DNA of 5,763 nt from Flavobacteriales bacterium (GTDB lineage: Bacteria > Bacteroidota > Bacteroidia > Flavobacteriales > Flavobacteriaceae): positions 1-5,763 of the forward strand of contig JALVKK010000054.1 of the NCBI GenBank assembly GCA_027033875.1. The letters run 5' to 3'. Under the pieces are notes generated by a model, which was not told the DNA's origin, ran no database searches, and saw only the letters and a list, made by a program, of their open reading frames with translations. Below, piece after piece: positions 1-5,443 of this stretch (the first letter of the stretch is position 1; each line of letters opens with the position of its first letter). Made by a program: the position numbers and the translations under genes.

Positions 1-802
1 GATTACGCCAATTGACAATTTTGGTTACATCGGCTTCTACGAAAGATTGTACGTGAGGCGATATGCGTTTGGAATTGAGCATGTGTTCGGCAATCAATTT
101 GCGCATTCTGTCCATTTCGATGACTTCGTCGCCGTTATCTAAAACAACACCAGTAGGTTCTGCAATTTTTACCGGTTCGGCTATTGATGATGTTTCCGGT
201 TGCGGACTTTGAATATCCGTAGCTATATTTTCACTTTGAGATTTTGAGACAACAGCTTGTTTTTCAACATCTTTTTCGGCAGGCATAACGACTTTACCGG
301 CTTTTTTATCGGCTACATATTTAAGTATATCATCTTTGGTAACCCGCCCGTTTTTACCGCTTCCCGGTATTTGATCAAGCTCTTGTTGTGAGATACCTTC
401 CACTTTGGCAATATTTTTTACCAATGGTGTATAAAATCTACCGTCGGTAGATGTAATGGTTTCCGTGTTATTATTTACCGGAATATCAACTTCTTCTGAT
501 GTGATTTCGGCTAATTCCGGATTTTCAATGACGGCGGTTTCATCGTCCTCTTCTAGATCTTGGTCAGTCTCTATAACGGCGACCACTTCTCCGATTTTTA
601 CCACATCATTGACGTCATAAAACTTTTTGACCAATATACCTGACACTTCACTGGGGACCTCCGAATCCACTTTATCGGTAGCAACTTCCAAAACCGTATC
701 GTCTTCGTCAATGGTATCACCGACTTCTTTGGTCCAAGCCGTAATGGTTGCTTCTATAACACCTTCTCCCATTTTGGGTAATTTAAGCTCATATCTTGCC
801 AT
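1..802 (-). CDS. 2-oxo acid dehydrogenase E2 (dihydrolipoamide acyltransferase), N-terminal part, runs off left edge
   Basis: This is the acyltransferase core subunit of a 2-oxo acid dehydrogenase complex. It moves the acyl group from the E1 enzyme to CoA through a swinging lipoyl arm in the cytoplasm. The ATG is at 800-802 and 267 codons are visible before the window edge. Residues 1-79 form one lipoyl domain (MARYELKLPKMGEG...), with lipoylated Lys44 in the motif ATDKVDSEVP. Residues about 80-120 are an acidic linker (DLEEDDE). Residues about 124-163 are the peripheral subunit-binding domain (TPLVKNIAKVEGI, then GRVTKDDILKYV). A second linker rich in Gln, Ser, Pro and Glu spans about 165-225. 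The catalytic domain starts near residue 227 (MDRMRKLIAEHM, then SPHVQSF); its His-containing active site lies outside the window. The lipoyl sequence resembles the branched-chain oxo-acid type of Bacteroidota more than pyruvate-specific E2 as I recall them, so the substrate is left open. No Shine-Dalgarno sequence precedes the start. Confidence 0.95.
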   Translation of the reverse strand, partial: MARYELKLPKMGEGVIEATITAWTKEVGDTIDEDDTVLEVATDKVDSEVPSEVSGILVKKFYDVNDVVKIGEVVAVIETDQDLEEDDETAVIENPELAEITSEEVDIPVNNNTETITSTDGRFYTPLVKNIAKVEGISQQELDQIPGSGKNGRVTKDDILKYVADKKAGKVVMPAEKDVEKQAVVSKSQSENIATDIQSPQPETSSIAEPVKIAEPTGVVLDNGDEVIEMDRMRKLIAEHMLNSKRISPHVQSFVEADVTKIVNWRN

Positions 803-1098
803 TTTTATATATTTTTCTTTGTGCGAATTTAATAATTTTTGCGAACTAAATCCTGATAATTCTTATTTTTTTGTCGTTCAAATTTTAATAATACGAACAA
901 TCATAACGATAAATATAAAAAAGCTGTCGATAATATTTATATATTTTTTCAGTCGGTTTTGTACGAATCTTTAATATAATGCTTATTTATTTTGCAAAAT
1001 AATTAATTCTTTCAACTTGACAATCAATATTATACATTTTTGGCACGTTATTTGAAAAACATAAATTGAGTCGCAAGTTTAATTTAAAATTTGAAGTT
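803..1098. other. AT-rich divergent intergenic region between E2 and the secreted protein gene
   Basis: These 296 bases separate two divergently transcribed genes, so promoters for both must lie here. I found no perfect TAnnTTTG box for either strand. The nearest minus-strand matches are TAAATTCG (831-824) and TAAAATTTG with a one-base-longer spacer (887-879). For the plus strand, CATTTTTG-type sequence occurs at 1035-1042, downstream of a TTGACA at 1017-1022. A perfect inverted repeat, ATAAATAT (911-918) and ATATTTAT (934-941), is present but is expected by chance in such AT-rich sequence. No RNA gene is recognisable. A translated stretch on the plus strand here has no coding character. Confidence 0.6.
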
Positions 1099-1692
1099 AT
1101 GAAAAAAGTAGTTTTAATATTAGCAGTATTATTATACACGGGACTTTTTGCCAATCCGGTATTCGGTTCATGGCATAGAATTTCAGAACCTGTTAAAGTA
1201 AAAGAACGAGGTATCAATTTTTATATTTTTCCTAATGGCGACTTTGATTTTAATGCTCATGGCAATCATTATCGACATGCCGGCTATAGAGGTGTTCGTG
1301 TAGAGCGTGATCGTTTCGGAAAAATCAGACGGGTAGGTAATGTATATATTGATTATAATCGACACGGGCAAGTGAGTCGAATCGGTCATGTATTTATCAA
1401 ATACAATCACAGAGGTTTGGTTGCCAAAATTGGACATCGTTACCTCCGGTATAACAGACGCGGTTATTATGTGTTCAGGCATCACAGTTCTCATCATCCG
1501 GCTTTTGTTACCAATTTCGGATATTATGGGCCAGCATGCAATATACCACCTGTTTATACGGCTGATTTATCAAATGATTTTGATTATAATGAAGCTATAT
1601 ATTATGATGACTATGAGGCTGATTATTACTATCGTCCAAACCACGAAAAATCTAACAAACCGGTCGTAAAGAGCAATAGCAGACGGCGTTAA
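1099..1692 (+). CDS. Small exported Gly/Arg/Tyr-rich protein with tandem 16-residue repeats, function unknown
   Basis: This 197-residue protein carries a clear Sec signal peptide: MKK, a hydrophobic core at residues 4-17, and a likely cleavage site after VFG (residue 23). That places it in the periplasm or outside the cell. I chose ATG 1099 over an in-frame TTG at 1066 because only the ATG puts the basic MKK and hydrophobic stretch at the N terminus. The mature part holds three back-to-back 16-residue units at residues 74-121, each of the form G-x-[IV]-x-[RK]-[IV]-G-x-x-[YF]-[IL]-x-Y-N-x-[HR], preceded by a more degenerate region (38-73). A His cluster follows (HHSSHH, about 128-133), then an Asp/Tyr-rich stretch (about 157-180) and a basic end (SNSRRR). 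The units recall YD/RHS-like beta repeats, but homology is not shown. Similar small secreted proteins are, as I recall, common and uncharacterised in Bacteroidota. The gene stands alone and ends at a strong terminator. Confidence 0.85.
   Translation: MKKVVLILAVLLYTGLFANPVFGSWHRISEPVKVKERGINFYIFPNGDFDFNAHGNHYRHAGYRGVRVERDRFGKIRRVGNVYIDYNRHGQVSRIGHVFIKYNHRGLVAKIGHRYLRYNRRGYYVFRHHSSHHPAFVTNFGYYGPACNIPPVYTADLSNDFDYNEAIYYDDYEADYYYRPNHEKSNKPVVKSNSRRR
1318..1461 (+). repeat. Three tandem 48-bp coding units (16 residues each) in the secreted protein
   Basis: The units translate as GKIRRVGNVYIDYNRH, GQVSRIGHVFIKYNHR and GLVAKIGHRYLRYNRR. The protein periodicity is exact at 16 residues, but the DNA of the units has diverged, which points to an old duplication rather than recent slippage. 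Each unit alternates polar and aliphatic/aromatic residues and has a Gly at its start and in its middle, consistent with short beta hairpins. The fold is inferred. Confidence 0.8.
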
Positions 1693-1713
1693 GATTACAT
1701 AAACGCTTATATT

Positions 1714-1744
1714 AAAAAATCCCGAAATTTTTTCGGGATTTTTT
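1714..1744. terminator. Bidirectional intrinsic terminator between convergent genes
   Basis: A perfect 14-bp stem pairs 1714-1727 with 1731-1744 around a TTT loop. Its GC core is TCCCGAAA/TTTCGGGA, flanked by an A6 run on the left and a T6 run on the right. Read in either direction the hairpin ends in a U tract. It therefore serves the plus-strand secreted gene, which stops 21 bases before it, and the minus-strand nhaD, whose stop codon is about 27 bases away on the other side. Confidence 0.93.
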
Positions 1745-1771
1745 AATTGATAAAGGGAAGTTGAAATATAT

Positions 1772-3148
1772 TTAGTAAACTAAAATTTTTTCTATCCAAA
1801 AAGCTAAAAAACCTGCAAGGAAGCCTAGAAAAGCTAACCATGTAATTTTTTTTAAGTACCAGAAAAAATCTATTTTTTCCATACCCATGGCAGCAACTCC
1901 GGCTGCGGAACCGATGATCAAAATACTACCACCCGTACCGGCAGAATAAGCAACCATGTGCCAGATAATATGGTCTAATCGATAGTCAAACATACCCATA
2001 GAGGCGGCTACCAGCGGAACATTATCGACAATTGCGGAAAGAATACCCAGTAGTACCACAACTATTTCGGTATTGGGCAAGGTATGTTGTAAAACTTCTG
2101 CTAAATAGCGCAAAGACCCCATCTCAACCCCGTTGATAGAGCCGTACACCAGAGCTTCCAATGCTCCTACGGCTAACAGAATTCCCAAGAAAAACAAAAT
2201 ACTGGACATTTCAATACGCGATAAGGCTTTGTGAGCCGAATACAAATGCTTGCGTTCTTCGGTAAAATCTTCTTCCGGATGAATATATTCGGATACCAGC
2301 CAAACAATTCCCAATGATAACATCATACCGAGATAGGGTGGCAGGTGTGTAATGGTTTTAAAAACAGGCACAAACAAAATCATACCTAATCCTAAGTATA
2401 GCATGGTTTTGCTACTGAGCAATTTTTCAACTTTTTCAAAACTTTCATCTTCATCTTCACCTTTGACACTACCGTTAAAAACCGGTAAGAATGAAGCGAT
2501 ACCGAATGGAATGACGAAATTTAAAATAGAAGGAATAAAAACATGTTCAATTAAACCACCTGCCGAAACTTTTTTGGCAATCCAAAGCATGGTAGTGGTA
2601 ACATCACCTATGGGCGACCATGCACCACCTGCGTTGGCGGCAATAACGATAAGACCTGCAAACCACAGACGGGTATTGCGATCCTTTATCAATTTGCGTA
2701 GCAAAGTAATCAATACAATAGTGGCTGTTAAGTTATCAATTACCGCTGATAAGAAAAATGCCAAAACGCCTATTATCCACAAGAGTTTTCGTTTGCTGTT
2801 GGTTTTGACATATTCTTTTAAGACTTCAAAACCACGGTGTAAATCAATAATTTCAACGATAGTCATGGCACCGGTCAAAAAGACCAAAATTTCGGCTGTT
2901 TTTGCCAAATGGTGCATCAAGGTTGTATGAAAACCTTCTTGGGCTTCTTCGCCACCGTGCAAAAAGTTGTAAACATGACCTTCGGGATCAATGATGGAAA
3001 ACCAACCTTCGTGAAAGCCTATTGCCAATAAAGCCCACAATACAGCAGCGGTTAATAGTGCCGGCACTGTTTTATCCAATCTCAATTTATGTTCGGTAGC
3101 AATGGCAATATAACCGAACACAAAGAGTAAAATTAATATATTTGTCAT
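1772..3148 (-). CDS. nhaD: Na+/H+ antiporter of the NhaD family
   Basis: This is a 458-residue inner-membrane antiporter that expels Na+ (or Li+) in exchange for protons, supporting salt and alkaline pH tolerance. It belongs to the ion transporter superfamily that includes ArsB and CitMHS. Many hydrophobic segments are visible, about a dozen. The family signature GGAWSPIGDVTTTMLWI lies at residues 174-190. Two matching half-repeat motifs, SAVIDN (134-139) and SAIVDN (371-376), fit the duplicated architecture of this superfamily and supply membrane Asp138 and Asp375; Asp182 is in the signature. A Gly/Ser-rich segment follows near 402-420 (SAGTGGSILIIGSAAG). Hydrophilic loops at 46-80 and 228-245 (very acidic, GEDEDES) interrupt the membrane segments. 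The length is normal for bacterial NhaD. Start ATG 3146-3148 gives a hydrophobic N terminus. The gene follows the PLP enzyme in the same direction after 95 bases, but a promoter candidate in that gap suggests independent transcription. Confidence 0.93.
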   Translation of the reverse strand: MTNILILLFVFGYIAIATEHKLRLDKTVPALLTAAVLWALLAIGFHEGWFSIIDPEGHVYNFLHGGEEAQEGFHTTLMHHLAKTAEILVFLTGAMTIVEIIDLHRGFEVLKEYVKTNSKRKLLWIIGVLAFFLSAVIDNLTATIVLITLLRKLIKDRNTRLWFAGLIVIAANAGGAWSPIGDVTTTMLWIAKKVSAGGLIEHVFIPSILNFVIPFGIASFLPVFNGSVKGEDEDESFEKVEKLLSSKTMLYLGLGMILFVPVFKTITHLPPYLGMMLSLGIVWLVSEYIHPEEDFTEERKHLYSAHKALSRIEMSSILFFLGILLAVGALEALVYGSINGVEMGSLRYLAEVLQHTLPNTEIVVVLLGILSAIVDNVPLVAASMGMFDYRLDHIIWHMVAYSAGTGGSILIIGSAAGVAAMGMEKIDFFWYLKKITWLAFLGFLAGFLAFWIEKILVY

Positions 3149-3194
3149 AATTGAGTCGATATTTTGTTAATAAACAAATTGAAATTTAGAGCTA

Positions 3195-3202
3195 CAAAAG
3201 TA
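3195..3202 (-). promoter_or_regulatory. Candidate Bacteroidota -7 box (TACTTTTG) for nhaD
   Basis: Read on the minus strand, 3202-3195 is TACTTTTG, an exact fit to the Bacteroidota -7 consensus TAnnTTTG. It lies about 47 bases upstream of the nhaD start, giving an expected leader of about 40 nt. The -33 element is poor: only a T-rich stretch at the right distance, with no clear TTTG. The 95-base gap shows no clear terminator for the upstream gene, so read-through is also possible. Confidence 0.5.
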
Positions 3203-3243
3203 TAATAAATTTCATATAAAAAAATATTATTTGTCAGTTATTC

Positions 3244-4260
3244 TTAAACTTCTTTCAGGTTTATTCCTTTCTCTAACAACCAGTCGTCATTGTATATGGT
3301 ACTGAGGTACCGGTTGCCCGAATCCGGAAAAATAGTTACGATACGATATAATTTATCAGCAGGTAAAGATTTTATCAGACTGATTACGCCATACAAGGCA
3401 GCGCCACTCGAACCGCCGGCCAGGATAGCTTCCTGTTTGGCTAACAGACGTGTATATTTGAAGGCTTGTTCGTTGGATACTTGAATAATATCGTCCAAAT
3501 ATTTAAAATCCATACATTTGATAAGTTCTTCATCGCCCAAGCCTTCTATCAAATAGCCGGCAGGTTTAGTGATTTTTCCGGTTTTGAAATATGTATAAAA
3601 AACAGAGCCTACCGGATCAACTCCCACAACTTTGATATTAGGGTCTTGCTCTTTTAGATATTTAGCAGCACCGGATAGAGTGCCGCCTGTGCCTATTCCG
3701 GCTACGATATAATCAATTTTACCGGACATTTGTTGCCATATCTCCGGTCCGGTCGTTAAATAATGTGTTTCGTTATTGTCCAAATTATTGTGTTGATCGG
3801 GAAAATAATATTCGGGGTGTTGCGATAAGATGGTATGGACTTTTTTGTTGTAACTATCCGGATGTTCGGGTGGGAGGGTCGGGTCCACCAACACCAAATC
3901 AGCGCCAACGGCACGCAGCGCGTCCAATTTGGCTTTGGCAGTAGTGGAACGGACTACAATTTTGCATTTCAAATTGTATTCAACAGCCATCATGGCTAAT
4001 CCCATTGCCGTATTTCCCGATGAATTTTCAATGACGGTATCCCCGGGTTTTAATCGACCATTTGCAATGGCTTTTCGTATCAGGTGTCGACCGATTCTAT
4101 CTTTGACAGATCCCATCGGGTTGGTAAATTCGAGTTTGGCATATACTTCTGCGTGCTTATATTCTTTGACGGTCTTGTGTAGTTTGACCATTGCCGTCCA
4201 TTGCGCCGCATCTGATAGCCGTTCAAAAACCCTTGTATTATTGTTTGGTATGTTTGACAT
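3244..4260 (-). CDS. Cysteine synthase / cystathionine beta-synthase family PLP enzyme (fold type II)
   Basis: This is a 338-residue cytoplasmic PLP enzyme that performs beta-replacement on a serine-type donor. Likely products are cysteine, cystathionine or a related amino acid. The PLP lysine is Lys53 in NPMGSVKDRIG. The substrate loop is SSGNT (80-84), and the phosphate-binding glycine loop is GIGTGGT (188-194). GGSSGAAL starts at residue 282, and Ser314 in FPDSGNRYLS is placed to contact the pyridine nitrogen. The segment PAGYLIEGLGDEE (233-245) and the end (YLS...YNDDWLLEKG) resemble cystathionine beta-synthase and SbnA more than classical CysK. The usual T-SGNTG reads S-SGNTA here, a small change in the substrate loop. 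There is no regulatory CBS-domain pair; the protein stops after the catalytic core. Its start lies inside the end of the upstream epimerase gene (23-bp overlap, different frame), suggesting coupled translation. The family is certain; the exact substrate is not. Confidence 0.9.
   Translation of the reverse strand: MSNIPNNNTRVFERLSDAAQWTAMVKLHKTVKEYKHAEVYAKLEFTNPMGSVKDRIGRHLIRKAIANGRLKPGDTVIENSSGNTAMGLAMMAVEYNLKCKIVVRSTTAKAKLDALRAVGADLVLVDPTLPPEHPDSYNKKVHTILSQHPEYYFPDQHNNLDNNETHYLTTGPEIWQQMSGKIDYIVAGIGTGGTLSGAAKYLKEQDPNIKVVGVDPVGSVFYTYFKTGKITKPAGYLIEGLGDEELIKCMDFKYLDDIIQVSNEQAFKYTRLLAKQEAILAGGSSGAALYGVISLIKSLPADKLYRIVTIFPDSGNRYLSTIYNDDWLLEKGINLKEV
4238..4260 (-). other. 23-bp gene overlap joining the epimerase and the PLP enzyme
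   Basis: The stop codon of the epimerase (4238-4240) lies inside the first codons of the PLP enzyme, which starts at 4258-4260 in another reading frame. No Shine-Dalgarno sequence precedes the second start. The arrangement favours translational coupling and co-expression of the two enzymes. Confidence 0.85.
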
Positions 4261-5206
4261 TGTTTAGATTTATTTGTTTTTTGAATAATTTATAATGAAT
4301 AATTTCATTTGAAAACTTTTCAAGTTGTTGAAAATCAATAATTTTTCCGGTATCACTATCGTATATGATTTGATGGCGACTGATAAATGTAGCATTACCC
4401 GAAAGTTTAACTGAATAGTTTAGATTCTTTTCAACATAACACTGCAACATGCCGCCGGGACTGTAAACATCAATTTTTTGTCTCATTGTAACTTGTCCGT
4501 TTTTGGCAGCTAAAACTCCGGTTGCCGCCATAGCGGTACCGCATGATGCCGTCAATCCGACACCGCGTTCGTATGTCATGACAAAGATTTGATTATTGCC
4601 GGTTATTTGATAAAAACTCAGATTATTACCTTGTCGAAAAATTTTGCAATTGTGATTTATCTTTTGTCCAATATGCGTTAATTTGTCTATATCAAAATCG
4701 TTTACTTGTGCAATTAAATGCGGATTGCCGACATCGACGCTAGAAAACTTCAAATCATTTGATAATTCAGGAATAATCTGATTATCAAATATTTGTGTAT
4801 GATAATCAAAATTAATCTTAGAAAATTCTACACTGTATGTGTCAATACCGGAAAACATTTCAGGTAGAATTTCTCCTTTCACAATACCACTTAATGTCTT
4901 GATTTGATATGGGGATTTTCCGCTAATTTGAAACAATTTTTTTCCGGTACACCTGAATCCGTTACCGCACATTTCGGCTTCTGAGCCGTCTCTGTTAAAA
5001 ATACGCATACGGGCATCTGCTTGCCGGTCTTGCAACAGGTATAAGATGCCATCAATTTTTAATTTTGGATATTGCGCCGTTATGTTTGTTGTAAATGATT
5101 GAAAATCAACTTCTTTAAAAGTGTTTTGGTGAGAAAAAAAATTTACGAGCAGAAAGTAATTTTCAGAGCCGTGACAATATGTAATATTAAGTTTATGACG
5201 GTGCAT
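4238..5206 (-). CDS. dapF: Diaminopimelate epimerase family protein (divergent DapF)
   Basis: This 322-residue cytoplasmic epimerase belongs to the PLP-independent two-cysteine family. DapF turns LL-diaminopimelate into meso-diaminopimelate for peptidoglycan and lysine; relatives racemise other amino acids. The two catalytic cysteines are present: Cys80 in EMCGNGFRC and Cys222 in YERGVGLTASCGTAMA. Other family sites are NRDGSEAEMCGNG (71-83), DVGNPHL (158-164), GNNLSF (193-198) and SPGGMLQ (249-255). Two sites differ from textbook DapF. The N-terminal KMxGxGNDF motif reads YCHGSENYF (10-18), keeping the Asn. The usual RGxGET reads RGVGLT. About 40 extra residues follow the normal end of the domain near residue 280, making the protein longer than the usual 270-285. 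I recall similar longer variants in some Firmicutes and Bacteroidota. The first ATG at 5204-5206 fits the domain start. It is the first gene of a probable operon with the PLP enzyme. DAP is the default substrate, but another diamino acid is possible. Confidence 0.85.
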   Translation of the reverse strand: MHRHKLNITYCHGSENYFLLVNFFSHQNTFKEVDFQSFTTNITAQYPKLKIDGILYLLQDRQADARMRIFNRDGSEAEMCGNGFRCTGKKLFQISGKSPYQIKTLSGIVKGEILPEMFSGIDTYSVEFSKINFDYHTQIFDNQIIPELSNDLKFSSVDVGNPHLIAQVNDFDIDKLTHIGQKINHNCKIFRQGNNLSFYQITGNNQIFVMTYERGVGLTASCGTAMAATGVLAAKNGQVTMRQKIDVYSPGGMLQCYVEKNLNYSVKLSGNATFISRHQIIYDSDTGKIIDFQQLEKFSNEIIHYKLFKKQINLNNVKHTKQ

Positions 5207-5254
5207 TTGTAAATACGAAATTATTTATCAATTTATCAGGTGCAAAACCAAAGG

Positions 5255-5274
5255 TTCCTTTTAAAATAAAGGAA
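5255..5274 (-). repeat. Perfect 7-bp inverted repeat in the epimerase leader
   Basis: On the minus strand TTCCTTT (5274-5268) pairs with AAAGGAA (5261-5255) around the loop ATTTTA. It is not followed by a clean U tract, so it is not a standard terminator. Directly after it comes AACC-TTT-GGTT, a second small self-complementary element that shares bases with the first arm. The two could be alternatives, but this is inference. Confidence 0.45.
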
Positions 5275-5291
5275 TAACAAGATTTAAAATG

Positions 5292-5330
5292 TTAATTTAC
5301 TTTAATTTAGCTTTAATTTTTGTGTTAATT
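5292..5330. repeat. Phased TTAATT(T) repeats
   Basis: TTAATTT begins at 5292, 5302 and 5313, and TTAATT at 5325, so the word recurs every 10-12 bases. Short A/T tracts in helical phase can bend DNA or act as UP-like or nucleoid-protein sites. The surroundings are extremely AT-rich, so chance is a real alternative. Confidence 0.4.
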
Positions 5331-5358
5331 ATTTTTGCTGATTTTGTTTAAACAATAA

Positions 5359-5382
5359 TTAAAGACCTTTTAAATACCACAT
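5359..5382 (-). CDS. Possible 7-codon leader peptide MWYLKGL
   Basis: The reading frame ATG (5382-5380) to TAA (5361-5359) encodes MWYLKGL. It starts about 22 nt after the predicted transcription start of the epimerase operon. Its position in the leader would suit an upstream ORF that controls translation or attenuation. It has no lysine or cysteine run that would clearly link it to the downstream enzymes, and an ORF this short is easily random. Confidence 0.2.
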   Translation of the reverse strand: MWYLKGL

Positions 5383-5409
5383 AAACGCTAAAACAGCAAC
5401 TTTACCATA

Positions 5410-5443
5410 CAAAGATATACATATTCTGTTTTAGTTTTCCAAA
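5410..5443 (-). promoter_or_regulatory. Bacteroidota-type promoter TTTG-N22-TATCTTTG
   Basis: On the minus strand the -33 element TTTG is at 5443-5440 and the -7 element TATCTTTG at 5417-5410. The latter matches TAnnTTTG exactly. The 22-base spacer is near the upper end of the usual range. It points toward the epimerase gene, about 200 bases away, and transcription should start near 5404. It is the only site in the window with both boxes intact. Confidence 0.6.

Larger units (their letters stand above)
5207..5404 (-). promoter_or_regulatory. Probable long 5' leader of the epimerase operon
   Basis: If transcription begins about six bases downstream of the -7 box at 5410-5417, the epimerase mRNA has an untranslated leader of about 200 nt. 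It contains, in transcript order, a possible 7-codon reading frame (5382-5359), a stretch of phased TTAATT words, and a perfect hairpin about 50 nt before the start codon. No known riboswitch class is recognisable by eye. Part of this could instead be a separate small RNA, or a closer weak promoter (AACCTTTG at 5256-5249, one mismatch to the -7 consensus) could give a short leader. Confidence 0.4.

Noticed and set aside
627..974. 115-codon plus-strand open frame across the E2 start
   Set aside because: It is antisense to the lipoyl domain and then runs into AT-rich intergenic DNA; composition follows base content.
1017..1042. TTGACA followed by CATTTTTG as a promoter for the secreted gene
   Set aside because: Bacteroidota do not use the TTGACA/TATAAT pair in the usual way. 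The second element misses the TA of TAnnTTTG and the spacing is only about 15 bases. It is kept only as a weak possibility.
1066..1098. In-frame TTG upstream of the secreted protein gene as an alternative start
   Set aside because: It would add 11 charged residues in front of a textbook signal peptide; the ATG at 1099 puts MKK and the hydrophobic core at the N terminus.
2352..2930. 192-codon plus-strand open frame inside nhaD
   Set aside because: It is antisense to a well-supported membrane transporter, and its translation has no recognisable domain.
1064..3158. The 10-mer AATTGAGTCG occurs at 1064-1073 and again at 3149-3158, next to two gene starts
   Set aside because: Several shared 10-mers are expected by chance in a window this size, and the copies are oriented differently relative to their genes.
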